64,000 nucleotides of DNA, from the NCBI GenBank assembly GCA_008638375.1, contig CM018051.1, positions 36,727,677 through 36,791,676 of the forward strand, given 5' to 3'. Under the pieces are notes generated by a model. The model was given only the letters and a program-made list of their open reading frames with translations, was not told the origin of the DNA and searched no databases. This document shows positions 1 to 11,854 of the stretch, piece by piece (position 1 is the stretch's first letter; each line of letters starts with the position of its first letter). Source of the stretch: Nyssa sinensis (taxonomy: Eukaryota; Streptophyta; Magnoliopsida; Cornales; Nyssaceae). Both the position numbers and the translations under genes were made by a program.

Positions 1-2800
1 AAGAGCACCCACACAACAGAAAACTGCAGTCACAATGGTGATACCCTAAGTATACTTTAATTTTTTTTGTTTTTTTAGTTTAACTTGGAAATACAAAAAT
101 GCATACAAAGACATCTTTTTTTTTTAATTTATAAGTATACAGATGGTTTAAGATCAAGCCAGTTGATTTGTGGCTCAAAGAACGTCACCATACAGAGTAG
201 TGTGTCTTCAACTCTTCATAACGTTTAGGATTTTCGAATAAACTTCAACAGAGTAATCAAATTAACCACCCAAAAGATCAGGTCTTACTAGAAGTGTCAT
301 TTTCTATTCTCCATTTGTTCTTTAGATCATTACTAGATTTTTCAGGTATCAAGAAATTCAATAGACATCTGTTTTACAAATCTCGAGGTAGCTTAGGACT
401 GAGTACATATATTGTAATATTTAGGAAATGGATCAATCAACTATTGGAAAGTCTTTCAATTTGCAGGGTGGTATCACAGATTTTATTGCATTCTTAGTGT
501 AAAATGAAGTTTCTAAACATCACATACAATAATATCCAGATTATTAAAAGTTCATTTTACATTTCCAATTGAGAAAATTATAATTTAAGATTTCTTTGTT
601 CACTATTTAAGAAAATCAATTAAAATGGTTTGGCCAAGTACAATGAAGGATAATAATTGTACCAGTGAGGAAAAATGATATATTTTATATTGAAGATAAG
701 GCTAGGGATAGGGGAAGGCCAAAACTATCACTAAGTGCCGTGGTAAATATATAAGATAACATGTGGTTTGAGGGTGGTCATGACTCATGACTTTAGACAA
801 AGCAAAATGATGAAATAGGACTCATCTAGCCAACCCCAAATAGTTGGGAAAAGGCTTTGTTTACTTGGATTGAGTTTTTTGTTATTGTTCTACTGAGAGA
901 TGTCTTGACTACCTGATTTTAGGAGAGTTTAAGATTCACATTTGCACTACAGGGAAATGATTTGTGGTAGTATTTTAGAAAGTCATGGATAATATACCTG
1001 AGTGTGAATTAGGCCAAGTGGTAATTTATGGTGCCTAGTAATTTGGTTCGGGGCAACTCCTAGGTAATATCAAAATTTCATGGGTAGTAGCTCCAGTTAC
1101 ATCAGCAGATAAATGTGGCTTTTCTATCAATTCTACTCCTGGTGAGTATTTCATTATTAGTTTTAGAGTGGAAGAAAAAAATTCAACTTGCAGTATAGTG
1201 TGTGCCTCCCTTGTGTTTTGTTGAAAATGCAGCTAGAAGTCTGACAAACATCACACAATTTCTTATGTTCTGTTTATGCTATTCTTTTCAGTTCAATCCC
1301 AGAACCCGTATCAAAATGCATACATACAACAAAGCCCAAACTTCCATATATTTAGATAACATTACAAAATGACAATAAGTCAGGAGCAAAAATTAAGAAT
1401 TTACCAAGTCCAAGAAATCTCTACACCAAAAAGTTTGTAAATCGGACACGTTCTATGCACGTTTGATCAGTTAAGTGACAGCTAGAAATTAGAAAACAAT
1501 ATAAAAATACAGTCATAACATGTGCAACATACTTTGCCCTGCATGGGACTCCCCACCAGGTGTGCATCCAAATCCACCATCCAAATTCTTGCAACTCACA
1601 ATGTACTTAACAGCCTTTTCAACATTGATTTTATCCAGACGATGTAATAGTGCAAGACAACATATTGCAACATAAGAGAACCTAAAGAAAGAATTGATTA
1701 GGTAATAATGTTTCCTCATGATTATGCAATAACTAAAAGGGAAACAAAGAATGTAGAAAAAACAAAGAAGCGGGGAAGAAAGAATACCGTGTGTCAATCT
1801 CACCCCACATGTCACCTGAAAATGATCCATCTTCATTCTGTAACCCAGCAATATCTGGCTTAATGATAGGTAACAAAAGATAAATGAAGGCACAACTTCA
1901 GTGAACATATTGAACAGTCAATCTAGTCACATTGAAACTTCTTAGAAGGGTCTCTTCTATATCTTTGTTTAAATTTCAGATAGTTGTAAAAGGTAGTAAT
2001 CCTACCCCATGGGATACAACTGTAATGATAAGATCCACTAAGTGAGATATAAAGACTTTTATCAACTAAATCTAATATCTGAAGATGGGGAAAAAGTTAC
2101 AGAACTTGTACCAATTGATGTAGACAAGGTCGTGAAAATTGATTTAACATATTAGAACAATTTCAAAACCCAACAAACTTCATGCTGAAGGATACAGTTT
2201 GACACCTTATCGATGTCAAGTACATTTATCTTGTCAAAAAGGGCTAGAACTTGCACAGCACTAAGGGTGAACAGCAGATGTGGATCATGTCCAATGTTAC
2301 CACCAAAACCACCTGTATAAACAAATATATTATTATATGATCTAATTCTTAGACATCTGAAGATGTTACAAATTAGTTTTCAGCTGACAAGGAATTGCAC
2401 AATACACCACAGTGCTAAAGTCAATATTCAGGCCAGGAAGAACTTATGTGCAACTTGAATGAAATAAAACAATGTATTACAAACCGGACTCATGTTGGCA
2501 CTTCATGATCCACGAAACAACCTCCTCCGAATCCACTGTTTCAAGCTTCCCTACAAGATCTAGGGTGGTCAACCCCCAGTATGCCCCATTCATTCGTAGA
2601 TGCTCCATCACCACAGATTCAAAGTCATCCTTCATCTGAAAACAAAATTTAAGTGGATATTTGGAAAAAAGTAAACAACAAATATATTCTCTTCAAGAAA
2701 GTAAAAATACAACCGACAAAGGAAAAATATTTAAAAGAATGCATACCTTTTCAACTGATAGAATGTATCTAACATGCTTTTCAACTACTAGCTCACCCAT
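1..2800 (-). CDS. RGTB: Rab geranylgeranyltransferase (type II) beta subunit, 5' part of gene, runs off the window
   Basis: Catalytic beta subunit of the cytosolic enzyme that attaches geranylgeranyl groups to C-terminal cysteines of Rab GTPases, working with an alpha subunit and the Rab escort protein. Exons read on the minus strand: 2800-2747, 2635-2485, 2312-2196, 1854-1788, 1681-1533 and 23-1 (cut by the window edge). All junctions are GT-AG and every phase is compatible, giving 187 residues, roughly the first 60% of a protein usually near 315. Visible features are the N-terminal helix [14 protein letters not shown] and prenyltransferase repeat motifs around [21 protein letters not shown] and [10 protein letters not shown]. 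The zinc ligands lie in the missing C-terminal part. The start at 2800 is the first in-frame ATG and sits one base after a possible splice acceptor, so a 5' non-coding exon is likely. The last intron (24-1532) contains a LINE tail. The exon set is open, so the gene looks functional. Confidence 0.93.
623..890 (+). mobile_element. 3' end of an RTE-type LINE, decayed, in the RGTB intron
   Basis: The translation shows a broken version of the C-terminal end of plant RTE-like reverse transcriptase ORFs: a WFG start near 629, a GRGRPK motif near 710, then a '[13 protein letters not shown]' type ending near 800-840 that matches the usual 'DRAEWRNRIHVADP' end. The DNA finishes with the CCAACCCCAAATAGTTGGGA type 3' terminus common to these elements (about 830-851). 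Stop codons and frameshifts are present throughout. It lies antisense to the host gene, inside the 1.5-kb intron 24-1532. I see no other coding potential in that intron. Confidence 0.6.
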
Positions 2801-3988
2801 TCTGTAATTGACTCACCACATTAATCTTGGCATTCTTACAATCGTAAAAAGAAAGACAGTAAAAGTAACTACACAAATTCTTTGCCTTTCATTATATGGA
2901 ACTTAAGTTCTGTACCTATTTAAGATTATATTGCCAATTAAGATTCTTCACTCAGCAAACTGTCCCTTGAATGCAATTTATTGACCAGATACATCAGAAG
3001 GCCATTACTTGGTATTGGTCCCAATCAATCAAGGGTGGTGGGAGGAATGAACTGGGTACAGACCTAACTTTTGACGTAATTTGCACAAAATGGCTGCCTC
3101 ATACTCAAACCCACGTTCTAACACTTGGATGCCTGAGCTCTTACCACTGCATCAAGCAGTGGCCCGTTTTATTAGCAATTTACATGATAGATTCTTTCAA
3201 GATTCTGTCAGCAAGAGTAAATCATTAATCAGCAAACGAGTTGGGGTATAACAACTAACTAAGCAGTCAAATCACCGTAGTTTTTTGTGCATAAGATATT
3301 TGGGTATCAAAATTTATTTGGGATTGGTCTTGGGCTTGGGCTTTGGTAGTTAGCCTGGAAATTACAAAATAACATGGATGATGTTCAATGATAAAGTTAG
3401 CAAAAAGGGTAGCAATTTGTTTAAAGAAAGCAATCAGACTATTCATTGAAACATAATTATTCAGAAAGAAAATTTCACAAAAATATGGAAAAAGGTCCGA
3501 TAGTCAACAAATACAGAAATTATGCCTTACTGAATTATGCGGGATAAAACTGAGTTCTGGTAGTTTGAAGGCGAAAAAAGGTATAAATTATCAAAATTCA
3601 GAAATAATTCAAGAATTTTGTCACAATTGGCATAAAATAAGAATAGAATACAATATGAATATAGGAACTAATCTCGTTTCGTTTTGTATGTTTCGACCGA
3701 AAAGTTTCGGTTTTGGAAGTAACCGCAACGACCACGTAGGAATCTCGAAATTCCAGAGTATCGGTCGAAATGTTAGGGTTTCGATTTGTTTCTTAGGAAA
3801 CGGCAGCGTTTCGTTCGAATAATGGGTTATGTCGAACCCATCAAATCTATGTCAGAAAAAGACATTTTTTGGGGCGAAAAAATAACAGATTTACAGAGAT
3901 TGCTGGAGAGGAAATCTATTATCAATCCTAGATTCTTGCCGAAAAGTAAAGAACGACTGAAAAACAGAAGAGAAGGAAGAGTCCTGAC
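2801..3988 (-). other. Probable 5'-UTR intron of RGTB; no gene seen
   Basis: There is a plausible acceptor (TTACAG) one base before the RGTB ATG and a plausible donor (CAG/GTCAGG) at 3989/3988. Apart from the SINE-like sequence at 2985-3165 I see no coding pattern in it. Confidence 0.35.
2985..3165 (-). mobile_element. Candidate tRNA-derived SINE
   Basis: Read on the minus strand, an A-box-like TGGTAAGAGCTC (3146-3135) is followed about 35 bases later by a B-box-like GGGTTTGAGTAT (3112-3101), then a GAGGCAGCC stretch. This is the layout of an internal RNA polymerase III promoter in plant tRNA-derived SINEs. Ends and target duplication were not resolved. The 85-codon open frame on the plus strand here is most likely chance. 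Confidence 0.45.
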
Positions 3989-4255
3989 CTGGTTTAGTTC
4001 CTTGGCTTCATTATCATCGATCTGTGAGAATGTATCAGAAGAAGAGAGTAGCGACTTCTTCAGTTCTTTAGGTACACTGCGCCACCGCCGACCAGATCTG
4101 CACACATGTACGCTGCGACTTCTTCAGTTCTTATTCTTCTTCTTCTTCTTCCAACCTCTCACGCTATCGATTTTCTCTAATCCAGCAAACCCGTCTCTCT
4201 CTCTCTCTCTCTTTCTCCCGCTCGCTCTCTCTCTCTCTCTCTCTCTCTGTGGAGA
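3989..4255 (-). other. Candidate 5' non-coding leader exon of RGTB with GA tract
   Basis: On the minus strand this is a GA/GAA-rich leader (CT and CTT repeats on the plus strand, about 4135-4250), the composition typical of plant 5' leaders. It ends with a good donor at 3989. It contains short upstream open frames, including one starting at 4105 and a seven-codon one just before the donor; neither continues in frame into RGTB. The assignment is inferred from position and splice signals only. The CT repeat could instead be a plus-strand leader, but no gene follows it. Confidence 0.3.
4135..4250. repeat. CTT/CT microsatellite
   Basis: Runs of (CTT)n near 4135-4155 and (CT)n near 4194-4250 are directly visible. 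Open frames across it on either strand are low-complexity. Confidence 0.9.
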
Positions 4256-4319
4256 TCTGCTCCGTTCTCAACAGTCAACGCTCGCGCCCGAACTAATGGT
4301 CCTCATTCTCTTATAATTT

Positions 4320-4904
4320 CCTTTTAGAATTAAATATATTGTTTTGTTTTTTTACTTTCTAATTTATTTGGTGGTTCAATAATATTGTATTAATTTTTTT
4401 TTTTGGTTAGGAAAGTGGATGCAAATGACACCCAGGCGAAATAGACATGACAATCATGTCATAAGTTATTAATTAGTGAATACCAATGAAGATTTTAAAT
4501 ACAAGTAATGCAAGTTGCTTAATGATGAAGGTGGCGAGTCTAGGAAATTGAGATGGCAAAATGCTTGTATAAAGAAATTTAATGATAAAGTTTAGAGACA
4601 GACCATGGAGATAAATAATTTTACTAAGAGAAATAACAGTAACTAGTTATATATATAGTGAAATATTTTATTATACATTCTTATATAAATAGTGAATTTT
4701 TTTTTATTTATTTGTAGATGTAAGTCTAAGCCAAACTATGTAAATTTTGTGTATACTTATGTGATTGATTTTTGTTCATTAATTTTACAATACGTTATTA
4801 GTACGAAACTCTGATCCACTGCAGGAGATATTGAAATAGAAGTAATATTTAATATATTTGAATCTAAATATTTTTTTTATTTTTTTTTATATTATATCAA
4901 ATCT
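4320..4904. other. Intergenic AT-rich stretch, nothing recognised
   Basis: It is AT-rich with many stop codons in all frames. I see no conserved protein, RNA or terminal-repeat signal before the Copia remnant begins. Confidence 0.5.
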
Positions 4905-5570
4905 TACAATACTTGAATTTGTTGCATTGGATATTACTGAAAAGAATTATTTATCATGAATCTTTTATGTTGAACTTCACATTGAAGCTAGTAGTCTTGG
5001 TGATACTATTAAAGAAGAAAACATTGCATCCCTGAAGGATCGTCCACAAGCACTGATATTTCTTTGCCATCATATTCATGAAGGCTTAAAGGCAGAATAT
5101 TTCACGATAAAAGATCCACTAATCTTTTGAAAGAATCTAACAGAAGTATGACCACCAACATACTATCATTCTTCTAAGGACTTGATATAATTGACTGTAC
5201 CTAAGGTTGTAGGATTTTAAATTAGTCAATGAATACAATTCTATATTATTCAGAATAACTTTATAATTAAAATTGTGCGAAAAAAAATATTACAGATGCA
5301 GATCTACTGTAAAAGACATTTTCTATGTTTCATGCATCGAATATTGTCCTATAGTAACAATATCGAAAACATAGGTTTACTAAATTCTGAATTGATATAA
5401 TGTCTTCTCTTGACTGAACAACATAGTGGTCTTGTGATGAAAAATCGTTAGTTACGTCCCTCTAGCTTTGTATCATTTCCTAAAGAGAATAGGAAATGCA
5501 TTTTCTAAAGCAAATGCAACTTCATCATATAGACAAAGACATGAGCATAGGCATGGATATGGCCGTAGAT
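4905..5570 (+). pseudogene. Copia-type gag remnant, N-terminal part, split by LTR insertions
   Basis: Reading mostly in one frame gives a decayed gag of the common plant Copia type. Recognisable pieces in order are LEFVALDI (about 4910), GDTIKEENIASLKDRPQALIF, then YDHQHTIIL, a 'LRL*DFKLVNEYNSILFRI' segment near 5200-5270, TDADLL and FHASNIVL near 5300-5350, and a basic RQRHEHRHGYGRR tract up to about 5568. Several stops replace Trp or Gln codons. The matching zinc-knuckle part lies about 10.5 kb downstream at 16076-16625, so the two are one gene separated by nested LTR insertions. Confidence 0.75.
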
Positions 5571-8157
5571 GTGAGTGTGTGAGGAACATTAGAGCTGAAT
5601 AGAAGAAAAGAAGCAGAAGATAAAATATATATGTGTGTACATGAGATGGAAGGCTCTAAAGGGGCAGTTGAAAAGCTGATTATATATATATATATGTACA
5701 TATACACACACTCACAAGCCATTTAAACTGTTTCAAATACACAGAGAGAGAGAGAGAGTGTGTGGGGTGATCTAGAGAGAGGAAGAGAGAGAGAGAGAGA
5801 GAGAGAGATCTGTTGAGAGGATGAAGATGAGCTGTAGAAAGAGAAAATGGCTAAGCAGGGAGAAACTAACTAAAACAGGTACTGATTTACAATTTTATTG
5901 CGTTAATTCTCTCTTGTGTGTGCTTCTAGACTACTAGGGACCGAAACCAGTAGGACAACTGAAAGAAAATTTAAGAAACTTCTATGTAACCCACGACCCA
6001 GAAATGGGAAAAATTAAACGAAACTTAAATCTAATTTGGTGACTAGCAGCGTGTAGGAAATTGCTTCAGGATGCTAACACACCTTGAATTAGTGAAAATG
6101 GTAAAAAAATGACCCTATTACAGTCATATTATCCTCGTCGGTGTGTGATCAGAAAAATTGAGTTGGGTGCCAGAAAACTAGATTGTTTGAGGCTAAAATT
6201 TGTCCTAAAAGATTTCCTAAGATCTTAGGATTAATTTGATGTGAAAACAGAAAAATTTGGACGTCAAAATGGCATAAAACAGTAGGTCATTACACTGTTT
6301 CGGCGACCGGTGCCAGGAGGGATTATCGAAGAAGACGATCGGAAAACCGTGGGAGGCTATCGGGTCAAGATGGACCGGGTTTGGGTCGGGACCCGACCGG
6401 ATATGAATAGGGCAGTTGACACTACGTCGTTTTTAGCCTTAAAAAGTTTAAATTTAAAACTTGATTCAAGTTGTTTGGCGACAGAAATAATGAATTGAAA
6501 TTGGGTTTAGAAGTTAGCCAAACCGTGGATAAGATAGGCACTGTGGATATCTCATTCTGGTTCACTGTGATGGCTGAACCGGTCGATTCAGGCAAGGTTA
6601 GACCGGTCTAAGGTTTTGTTCTATAAACCCAACGGTTCAAGGGTTTAAATGAAACAAAATAAACCAAAGTTTTGAGAAATTATACCTTGACCCCAACAGT
6701 TCAAAAAAATCCTGTTTTAACCCAATTATTGGGATTTTTTTATGCAAATATACCCCTGAAAAATAATTTAATAATTAAATAATTAATTTAATTATTTTAT
6801 AAAAGGAAAAAAATGTCGATTTTACCCTTGTACACTAAATAAGTCAAACGAAGTGCAAATAAAATAAATAAGTAGTGTGTTTTTACTATTTCGAGCATTC
6901 CAGACTCAACGGTGGAGTCCAATTGATAAAATTAAGTTTCGAAAAATATAGACACGTAAATGATAAATGACTGCATTACCCTTAATGGTACCCAGGGCTA
7001 ATTTAAAATAAAAGATAGTCTATTTTAATTATGTCAGATACTCAGGACTCAACGGTGGAGTCTGTATTAGCAAACGAAGTACTGACAGATGTGACGCGTG
7101 AAAATGTAAAATTATCAAAATGCCCCTAATATAGTGCGAAGCCCGAATAAAGTCAAAATAAGAAATGATCGATGTGTCCCGATGATCAAAAGCAGATACC
7201 AAATGAAGTCTAAAAGACTTAAAAATTTATATATAAGATATATGAAATATTTTGAGGACCACGATAGGGTCCGGAGCAAGAATGACAAAATTATCTATTT
7301 TACCCCCTAAGGTTAAATAAGTGCTTAATTGATAACGACTAGAGCCTAAATGACTTAAATTACAATCCTAACAGCTAATAAGCTGACTTAAGGAATTTAA
7401 TAACATAAGTTGAAATTCAATGAGTGGGTAATAGGCCAATGAACCTAATTAGGAGATCAGATAGATTCCTAAGATGATGAATAAGACATAATTGGATGAA
7501 TCCTTATACTTCTGTGATAAATGATGATTATTCAGGATATGCACGGATATGTCTGACGTATATGGAGATTATCAGAGTATTTGTAAATAAAGAATGTGAT
7601 ATTAAGAAATCGAGGTAAGTAAACCCGAACTTTGTTATGTGGTCCTTCCTCAGCCAGTCACATTTATTTTCATATGCTGCTAAACTTGTACTCTATTACC
7701 TACCTGATGAACCTGATTTCTTTGATTGATGCCAATCTACTTGTGATTACCCAATGAACTTGATCTCCTTGATTGATGTCAATCGACTTGTGATTATTTG
7801 TTCATGCCTATACTTTGGGTTTAACTTACTTGCCTATATCATGTTGTGATCTTGACTTGTTGATGCTTGAGCATATTTATACCATCAAGTATACCATATC
7901 ATGATCTTGTAATATATGTAGAGACTTGAAAAAAAAATAAATAAATAAAATAGTTAAATCGGTTTACCGAGTGCAAAGATAAATCCATGGGATTGATACG
8001 AATCATTAATTATAAGAATATAGTATGGGACCCGAACGATACCCAATATTGGTAAATAAATAATTAAATTGAGCCCCGACTTTATGACAAATTTACTGGC
8101 ATTTTATAATATTTTGTGGAATAAAATCTTATAAAATATTTAATATGGTAAGGCATA

Positions 8158-8161
<4 letters not shown>

Positions 8162-8198
<37 letters not shown>
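8162..8198. repeat. (AT)n microsatellite in LTR Y
   Basis: About 18 uninterrupted AT units, directly visible. Confidence 0.95.
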
Positions 8199-8199
<1 letters not shown>

Positions 8200-8778
8200 A
8201 AGTGGGTGTCGGCAGCCTTGGGATATGTAGTGTGTAGTGTGTGGTATGTGTTAAGCATGGGTTGTCTCTAAGTAGGTGGAGAAGGAAAAAAAAATAAAGG
8301 AGTGGTTATACAGAGAGAGAGAGAGAGAAAGGGGAAAAAGAGAGAAATAAGAAAAGAGGAGAAGAGGGGCGACGGAGGGGGCGAATCCGACGGTGGCCAC
8401 AGTCTTCAACCGTGCCAGGTTGGCCTCCGTTGCCAACAATCCTGCTTCGTCAATCCAAGGCCAAACAACGCACAGGTTGCCGCATCAGTCCACTCGGTGT
8501 TCTCACGGATTCAGATTTTTGACGGGCTAAATTCAACTCTGTTTTGGTCGGTGAGATGAGAAATTGATGACGATGATGGTGGAGGAGATCGATGCATATA
8601 TATATATATATATATGGTATTCGGGAAAAAGAAAGAGGAGTAACGACAGTATAGTTGGACTTCGAAGCTGAGGTCTCTGTGGCTGGGTTGGTTCGTCGGA
8701 TTGAGAGATAGCAGGTTGGCTTTATTGAATTCGGTATCTGCTTCAAGTGGTGATGATTCGGTGGTCATGGGTTGATTC

Positions 8779-11700
8779 TGTAATAACCTGAAAATTTTTT
8801 TTTATATATAAAATTTTCTTAGTTATTAAATTTTTTTTAATTAATAATGTTATGGTTATTATTATTATTATTATTGTTATTATTATTATAAGAAAAATTT
8901 AAATGTGAGTTATGCATGTATGTGTATGCGTGATGTATATGTGATTACATGTATATATATATACATGTGCATGTCAAATGTGTTGTATGTATATGTATAG
9001 ATAGATATGTATATATATACATGTGTTGGAGAGAAGTGGAAAACAGTGGTGTGAGTGCACTGTGTGTGTGTGTGTGCAACAGATTTGGTGTGTGTGTGGT
9101 GTCGTGTAAGTGTGTGTGTCTAGTGTGTGTGTGTAATGAGTGGTATATATATATATATAGGTATATATAGGGCAGCTTTGCATTTAATGCAAAGCTGCAT
9201 TGGGGAAGAGCAAGGGTGGCTGAGCATAGGGAAAAAGGTCAAACAAAGGGGCTGGTAGTGGGAGACGTGAGGGAGTTGATGTGTGAGTGTTTATATATTT
9301 TTTTGGTCTCGGTTGGGAGGAGAGAAAGGAAAAAAAAACAGAGAGCAAGGGAGAGAGAGAGAGTTCTGGAAGGGAGAAGAGATTTTGGAGCTTGATTCAA
9401 GCTTGGAACCAGAAGGTGAAGGAGGTGCACGGCTAGAGAGAGAAACCCAACAAAAATCGTAAGTGACCCAGTTCTGTTTTATTTTTTTTAAAGCATGATA
9501 ATTAATTTGATGTATAGGGTCTTAAAGAGCATGTTATAAGGTTCATTTTGCAAAAAGAATGAAAGAAAACGATTAAGAAACGAGATAGAAACAATGAGTT
9601 GCAGGTTTCGGTTATGGGAGGTGGGTCTTGACATTTTATGTGTAGAACTCAGTTTAAATGGTAGGGAACGAACCCTAGGAGGTGCAGAAACCTATTAAGA
9701 TAAAAATGGAGATTAAACCGTGACCCAAAAGTCAGGAAAATGAAAGAGTAGGGTTGGCCGGAGTGTTGACCGGAATCTTTGAACCCCGTTTCGTGAAAAT
9801 CTAGTGGCTTAGATCCAAAACCAACCTTAGATATGGAATCTACGTGAAAAACCGAAGAGAACCACATTCAGAAACCATGAAAATCTCACCGGAAAAATGT
9901 CGCCAGGCGCCGGAGAAGGCGCCGGAACCCTACTGGTGTCTCGCCAAAAAAATGGGGAAGAAGGGGGACTGTTCGGGTCGGGTCCAGGTCCGAATCAGGT
10001 TCGGGTTCGGGTCGGGCTTGGGCGATCCGCCCCTGCCACATGTCGCCCTGTTGTTTTAAATTAAAAGATGAAAGGGGCTGTTTGGTTACAGGTGTAAGAA
10101 ATTGAAAATTGAAATTGAAACAGGAACAGGGATATCCTATCCCTGTTCTGGACTAATCCCTGTTTGGGTAACCGAATTGAGAATAGGAGAATTGGAATTT
10201 ACAAATTAACCCTTGGACTTTTTGGGAATTAACTTTGACCCAAGACTTTCAGAATTTACAAAATGACCCCCCAACTGTTAATTATTATAATTTGACCCAC
10301 CAGAATAAAATATTAATTAATTAATTAATTAGTTAATTAAATTAATTTAATTATTTAAATATTCTAAAATAATCCGGAGTCCAAATGGGACAAGTCATTA
10401 GTGTATCTTGACTATCTCGACCATTCTGAGACCAATGGTGAGATCCTTTTTACAAGACGGGGTCCCGAAAAATAAAAGACCCGTAGTAACCTTTAAAATT
10501 ACCAAAATGCCCCTGAATTGAAGTATAGTCAAACGAACTCCGAATTAAGTAAACAAATATTGAAACTTTATTACCTCGAGCATTCCGGACTCAACCAGTG
10601 GAGTCTGATTTGTGAAAAGAGGTCACAAAATGTAAGGACCCGTGAAAAGTGCAAAATGACTGTTTTGCCCTTTTGAACCCAGATGTCCGAATTGAGTTAT
10701 ACGAAAGCCTAAACTTATTTTCTTCAACGTCCTGGACTCAATAGCAGAGTTTAATTTAGCAGAATAGAAACCTATGAAATAAAGACATAAAGTTTGTTGA
10801 ATAGCATTATTTAGGAAACAAATGAACTAAGTCACTTGTTATGATTTTAGGGACACGAAAAGGCAAGGAGAAGGCAGTCTGATCCTTCCACATTCTCACT
10901 ACTAGCCACTACATTACGAGTGCCGTTTACTTGGGTTGTGACTAACCTGTCAGGTATGGTGTTTTGCTAATGTTAGAAATGAAGTTAAGTTAGGAATATT
11001 TTGTGAATGACTAAAATGATTTGTGTGTTTATTTGGAATGTGTTTGCTTGATAATTTGAAGTTGGTTGTTCACATGTTTATGTGTTACTTGCGTTCTTTG
11101 AGAGTTTAGTAAAGTGAAGAACATGAACTATAGTATATGGACTCATGAGATATGCATACATATGGAACTGACTGATGATTTATATATGTTATTGTCCGAG
11201 CATGCTATATTATTGAAAACCATGTTCATTGAGATTACATTAGCATATTGGCATATGGTGAATCCTTGAGAACATGGCGTGAGTTGAGCACGTGGTGCTA
11301 TGCATTATGAGGGTATAGATCCTGTGGTGAAAAACCCAAAATTGGCCATTGCATTGGTACTTCGACGCCATCGGGGAGTACCCGTAAATGAGACATGGGT
11401 GTGGCATAGAGTTGTGCATGGGTGCGTCATGCATACCACTCATATATTACTGCGATGCTTTGAATGACATTTAGATATAAATGTACACTTTGCACATGCC
11501 ACGCCTTAGCTTTATTTCTTGCATTAGCACTTCATCATACTAGCAGTTGAGCTGACCCATTCGTGGGCAACATTTTTCAGATGAGGATACTCCAGCTACT
11601 TGAGACTCAATGATACCTTGATAGGATGAAGCACTTGATATATTTTTGGTCCATGGGACTTATGTTTTGTAATGTAAGGGCTTAAGCCCGAATGACCTAT

Positions 11701-11854
11701 GAAAAATGCAGTTGTGAAATGTATTTTATGTTATTTTATGTATTGATGGGAATGGATGCTTGTTTAGTGAATTTATTTACATTTGTCCTTTTATTTATTT
11801 TATTTTCTGTCTCGTCAGTCGCGCCTCGGGTTTGCAGAAATTCGGGGCGTGACA
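8779..11854 (+). mobile_element. Solo LTR Z, innermost of the three-level nest
   Basis: It runs from TGTAATAACCTGAAAA (8779) to TTCGGGGCGTGACA (11854), 3,076 bp. The perfect target duplication GATTC lies at 8774-8778 and 11855-11859. It has a TATA stretch (about 9145-9171), a GA-rich leader and a donor-like CGTAAGTGAC near 9458-9467. It belongs to the long-LTR gypsy type (Del/Tekay-like by its termini; lineage inferred). There are no retrotransposon proteins within it. Scattered open frames of 60-100 codons are chance frames in the LTR. Confidence 0.88.

Noticed and set aside
3786..4316. 176-codon plus-strand frame
   Set aside because: It ends in Phe and Leu/Ser runs encoded by CTT and CT microsatellites, with no conserved motif.
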